Assembly: GCA_024692105.1 (NCBI GenBank)
Contig: JAILMZ010000027.1
Span: forward strand, 1 to 8,433
DNA: 8,433 nt
Direction: 5' to 3'
From: Saccharofermentans sp.
Lineage (GTDB): Bacteria > Bacillota_A > Clostridia > Saccharofermentanales > Saccharofermentanaceae
Below the pieces are notes generated by a model that worked only from the letters and a program-made list of their open reading frames with translations, was not told the origin of the DNA and searched no databases. Positions 6,260-8,433 of the stretch are shown here, piece after piece. The position numbers and the translations under genes are program-made. The stretch's first letter is position 1. Each line of letters starts with the position of its first letter.

Positions 6260-7322
6260 TCTTCGTAAGATAAGGATCGGCGACAGTTCGGAGCTGCGCT
6301 CTTGCGGCCTGATGTCAGGCACTTTGGCCGTAGTCGAAGAAGACATCAGGGGATTTGTCGCAGGAAAGACCACAGACGTGCTGATCGCCCAGGATGAGAA
6401 CATCCGCGCGGTCGTAAAGCTCTTCAAGCGCGACAGAAAGAAGGGCACGGTGCAGATGGAGTTCGTCTTCACCGAAGATCTTGATATGGACATCAAGTCC
6501 GAGATAACGGATGCTACCCTCAAGTATTGCTTTTTATCCGAGTACTACAACAAAGTCATCTGCGTATGCAGGGCGGACGATGCCGTCACAGAGGAACTCC
6601 TCACGGCGCATGGTTTTATTCAGGAAGCCATATTAAGAGACGAGATAAGGACTGACAGCGGATTCGAAGATGCGGGACTGTTCGCTCTTACGGCATGCCA
6701 GTATCCCGAATACAATGTCTGCTTCGTTCCGTTCGAGCGCGGCATTGCGGTCATCACGGGCGGAAGGGACTATGTCGATGAAGTAAAGCTCATGCACGCA
6801 GGCACCAAGATAGAAGATCCGTTCGTCTATAACGTCGCGGCAAGCCTGGGATTCCTTGCAAGGGGCGGCGGCATTCGCGCGGCAGAGGGTGACCTCTACG
6901 ACATGGACGAAGAGCAGCTAGAGTACCTGCCGGCAGAACTTGCCAAGGCATACATCGAACTCACGGAGTACTTTGCCAACAAGCGCGCGACGTTCGACAT
7001 CAGATACAGGTTCATGCGCGGCACGGAGTTCCAGCTCAAGGTCTGGAAACTCTTAACTTCCATACCTTACGGCACGACCTCGAGCTACGAGGACATCGCG
7101 CTCAAACTATGCGAAGGCAACCGCTTCGAAGCACGAAAGATAACAAGGGCCGTCGGTGCGGCATGCTCCGACAACCCGATATCGATAATAGTGCCCTGTC
7201 ACAGGGTCATCGGAAAGGACGGCAACCTGGTCGGCTACTCGGCAGGCCTGGACATCAAGGACTACCTGCTGCTGCACGAGTCGTTCTTCGCCGTCACACC
7301 GCTTATTACCAAGGAGGCATGA
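6246..7322 (+). CDS. GNAT-like domain fused to O6-alkylguanine-DNA alkyltransferase (Ogt/MGMT)
   Basis: From the ATG at 6246 the protein has 358 residues, about twice a normal Ogt. The C-terminal ~105 residues are the alkyltransferase domain: FQLKVWKLLTSIPYGTTSSYEDIA (262-285, given as key pattern F..KVW..L..IPYG.T.SY.DIA), RAVGAACSDNP (301-311), IIVPCHRVIG (314-323) with the acceptor Cys318, GNLVGYSAGLDIK and a closing LLLHE. It would remove alkyl groups from O6 of guanine in DNA by irreversible transfer to Cys318. Residues ~1-150 look like an acetyltransferase: a strand-rich core and VTEELLTAHGFIQEAILRDE (114-133), then GFEDAGLFAL, resembling the end of GNAT folds. Residues ~157-250 resemble the poorly conserved N-terminal part of Ogt proteins. 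The position before NP, often Arg in this family, is Asp here (SDNP). The alkyltransferase call is firm, the GNAT call moderate; whether the GNAT part is active is unknown. Confidence 0.9.
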   Translation: MAGINLRKIRIGDSSELRSCGLMSGTLAVVEEDIRGFVAGKTTDVLIAQDENIRAVVKLFKRDRKKGTVQMEFVFTEDLDMDIKSEITDATLKYCFLSEYYNKVICVCRADDAVTEELLTAHGFIQEAILRDEIRTDSGFEDAGLFALTACQYPEYNVCFVPFERGIAVITGGRDYVDEVKLMHAGTKIEDPFVYNVAASLGFLARGGGIRAAEGDLYDMDEEQLEYLPAELAKAYIELTEYFANKRATFDIRYRFMRGTEFQLKVWKLLTSIPYGTTSSYEDIALKLCEGNRFEARKITRAVGAACSDNPISIIVPCHRVIGKDGNLVGYSAGLDIKDYLLLHESFFAVTPLITKEA

Positions 7323-7328
7323 TCACAC

Positions 7329-7943
7329 ATGGCGAAACACGATAAGACGCAGGTCGGCATCTCGACCATACTTAACCCCGTACCGGTGGTAATGGTATCC
7401 AGCGCAGGCAAGGACCCGACGAAAGAATCCGAGAGGCCGAACATCATGACGGTCGCATGGGCAGGCACGGTCAATTCCGAGCCGCCGATGGTATCCGTCA
7501 GCATCAGGAAGAACAGGCACTCGCACAAGCTCATCTCCGAGACGGGCGAGTTCGTGGTCAACCTCGTATCCAAGTCGCTTTGCAAGGCATGCGATTACTG
7601 CGGAGTAAGGTCCGGCGCGGACGAAGACAAGTTCAAGGCCTGCTCGATAACGCCCGTTAAGGCAGAGGGCATGAAATATGCTTATGCGATCAAAGAAGCG
7701 CCGGTATCTATCTCTTGCTCGGTCAAGAGCGTGCAGGAACTGGGCTCTCACGATATGTTCATCGGCCAGATCGAGGCGATAACGGCAGATTCGTATCTAT
7801 TAGACGATAATGGCCGCCTGTGTCTTGATAATGCGAGACTTGTCGCGTACAATCACGGCGAATACTTCCTGCTGGGCGACAAACTCGGTTTCTTCGGGTA
7901 CTCGGTCGCATCGCCGGAGATTATCAAGAAGAGGATGGGTTAA
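7329..7943 (+). CDS. Flavin-reductase-like FMN-binding split-barrel protein (flavoredoxin type)
   Basis: This 204-residue protein has the usual length and order of the flavin-reductase-like domain: an N-terminal strand PVPVVMVSSAG, the FMN-binding stretch NIMTVAWAGTVNSEPPMVSVS (38-58, pattern N.MTVAW.G...S.PPMV.VS), SHKLISETGEFVVNLV (65-80), and then a CGVRSG.DEDKF segment (91-102) characteristic of the flavoredoxin branch. Such proteins bind FMN and carry electrons or reduce flavins in the cytoplasm; partners are usually unknown. A Cys cluster CKACDYC (Cys85, Cys88, Cys91) is present just before that segment. AGGAGG at 7312-7317 lies 11 nt before the ATG, and only 6 nt separate it from the preceding stop, so it is co-transcribed with the alkyltransferase fusion and the NUDIX gene. 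The physiological substrate cannot be read from the sequence. Confidence 0.9.
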   Translation: MAKHDKTQVGISTILNPVPVVMVSSAGKDPTKESERPNIMTVAWAGTVNSEPPMVSVSIRKNRHSHKLISETGEFVVNLVSKSLCKACDYCGVRSGADEDKFKACSITPVKAEGMKYAYAIKEAPVSISCSVKSVQELGSHDMFIGQIEAITADSYLLDDNGRLCLDNARLVAYNHGEYFLLGDKLGFFGYSVASPEIIKKRMG

Positions 7944-7953
7944 GAAAGAAGAT

Positions 7954-8433
7954 ATGGAATTCAAAGGTATAGAGAAGAAGTACGACGGAAAGTTCATCCA
8001 TTTTTACAATGCAACTTACAAGACCGCTCTCGGCAACGAGAAAGTGTACGAGATGGTCTCAAGAGACGGCAACATCACGGGATTTGACGGCATCCGCTCG
8101 GATAAGTGCGATGCGGTGGTGCTCATAATCCACTCGCCCGACCACACCAAGATACTCCTGAACCATGAGTTCCGCATGGCGGTCGGAGGCGTGGCGATCA
8201 ATTTTCCCGCAGGACTCATTGATCCGGGCGAGACACCCGAGACGGCTGCAGCCAGAGAACTCAGGGAAGAGACGGGCCTCAAGCTCGACACAATAGAAGA
8301 GATACTGCCGATGAGCTATTCGGGAGTAGGCATCACGAATGAGCGCTCATGCGTTCTTATCGGCACGGCCACAGGCGATTTCAAGCCCAGCACTTCTGAC
8401 GAGGAAGAGATCACTCCGATGTGGCACACCAAG
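7954..8433 (+). CDS. NUDIX hydrolase, ADP-ribose-pyrophosphatase-like, 3'-partial
   Basis: The frame is open from ATG 7954 to the right edge, giving 160 residues without a stop, so the end lies outside the window. A complete NUDIX box is present at residues 87-109: Gly87, Glu93 and RELREETGL (101-109), satisfying GX5EX7REUXEEXGU; the two Glu of REE bind the catalytic metal. The NFPAGLIDPGE lead-in and the N-terminal strand domain with a conserved-looking EMVSRDGN resemble ADP-ribose pyrophosphatases (NudF group), which split ADP-ribose or related nucleoside diphosphate derivatives in the cytoplasm. The segment after the box, SYSGVGITNERSCVLIGTATGDF, differs from standard NudF, so the substrate is not fixed. 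It starts 10 nt after the flavin-reductase stop with only a weak AAGAAAGAAG ribosome site and no promoter, so it belongs to the same operon. Confidence 0.9.
   Translation, partial: MEFKGIEKKYDGKFIHFYNATYKTALGNEKVYEMVSRDGNITGFDGIRSDKCDAVVLIIHSPDHTKILLNHEFRMAVGGVAINFPAGLIDPGETPETAAARELREETGLKLDTIEEILPMSYSGVGITNERSCVLIGTATGDFKPSTSDEEEITPMWHTK

Noticed and set aside
5882..6523. 213-residue minus-strand open frame
   Set aside because: Antisense to the lipoprotein end and the alkyltransferase start; no conserved pattern and no promoter or ribosome site.
8016..8291. 91-residue minus-strand open frame
   Set aside because: Antisense to the NUDIX gene, whose catalytic box is intact on the plus strand; Ser-rich shadow composition.

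Overview
The window looks like chromosomal DNA of a Gram-positive, Clostridia-type Firmicute of roughly balanced GC. The evidence is AGGAGG-type ribosome binding sites, solute-binding proteins (one with a clear lipoprotein signal), AT-rich sigma-A-like promoters in the few intergenic gaps and tightly packed co-directional genes. The assignment rests on gene style and remembered family resemblance, not on a marker gene, so genus and species are open.

Layout. (1) Positions 2-379 (+) are the C-terminal end of a solute-binding protein whose start lies outside the window. (2) Positions 380-707 hold no protein gene. They contain a compact element made of two 62-bp-spaced copies of a CGTGGC/GCCACG hairpin motif that can also pair with each other, then, on the minus strand, a rho-independent terminator, a complete tRNA-Thr(CGT) with encoded CCA, and its near-consensus promoter. 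(3) Positions 4804-708 (-) form a four-gene overlapping operon: an rfbE-type CDP-paratose 2-epimerase, a polyprenyl-phosphate-sugar-synthase-like GT2 glycosyltransferase, a short-chain NDP-sugar reductase resembling the CDP-paratose/abequose synthases, and a GT39-like integral-membrane GT-C glycosyltransferase. (4) Positions 4805-4882 are a short AT-rich divergent promoter region with two back-to-back extended -10 boxes. (5) Positions 4883-8433 (+) form a second tight operon: a solute-binding lipoprotein, a GNAT-like/O6-alkylguanine-DNA alkyltransferase fusion, a flavin-reductase-like FMN protein and a NUDIX hydrolase that runs off the right edge.

How the genes may work together. The minus operon reads as the late part of a 3,6-dideoxyhexose (paratose/tyvelose-like) cell-surface glycosylation route. 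The reductase and the 2-epimerase would finish the nucleotide sugar, the GT2 enzyme would load a sugar on polyprenyl phosphate at the cytoplasmic face, and the GT-C enzyme would use that lipid-linked donor on the outer face. The earlier CDP-glucose steps (rfbF, rfbG, rfbH type) are not in the window. The plus operon combines an orphan solute-binding lipoprotein with repair, redox and nucleotide-housekeeping functions; no permease or ATPase gene is visible.

No phage, transposon, CRISPR or defence system was seen. The most notable items are the dideoxyhexose module, the GNAT-alkyltransferase fusion and the double-hairpin intergenic element.
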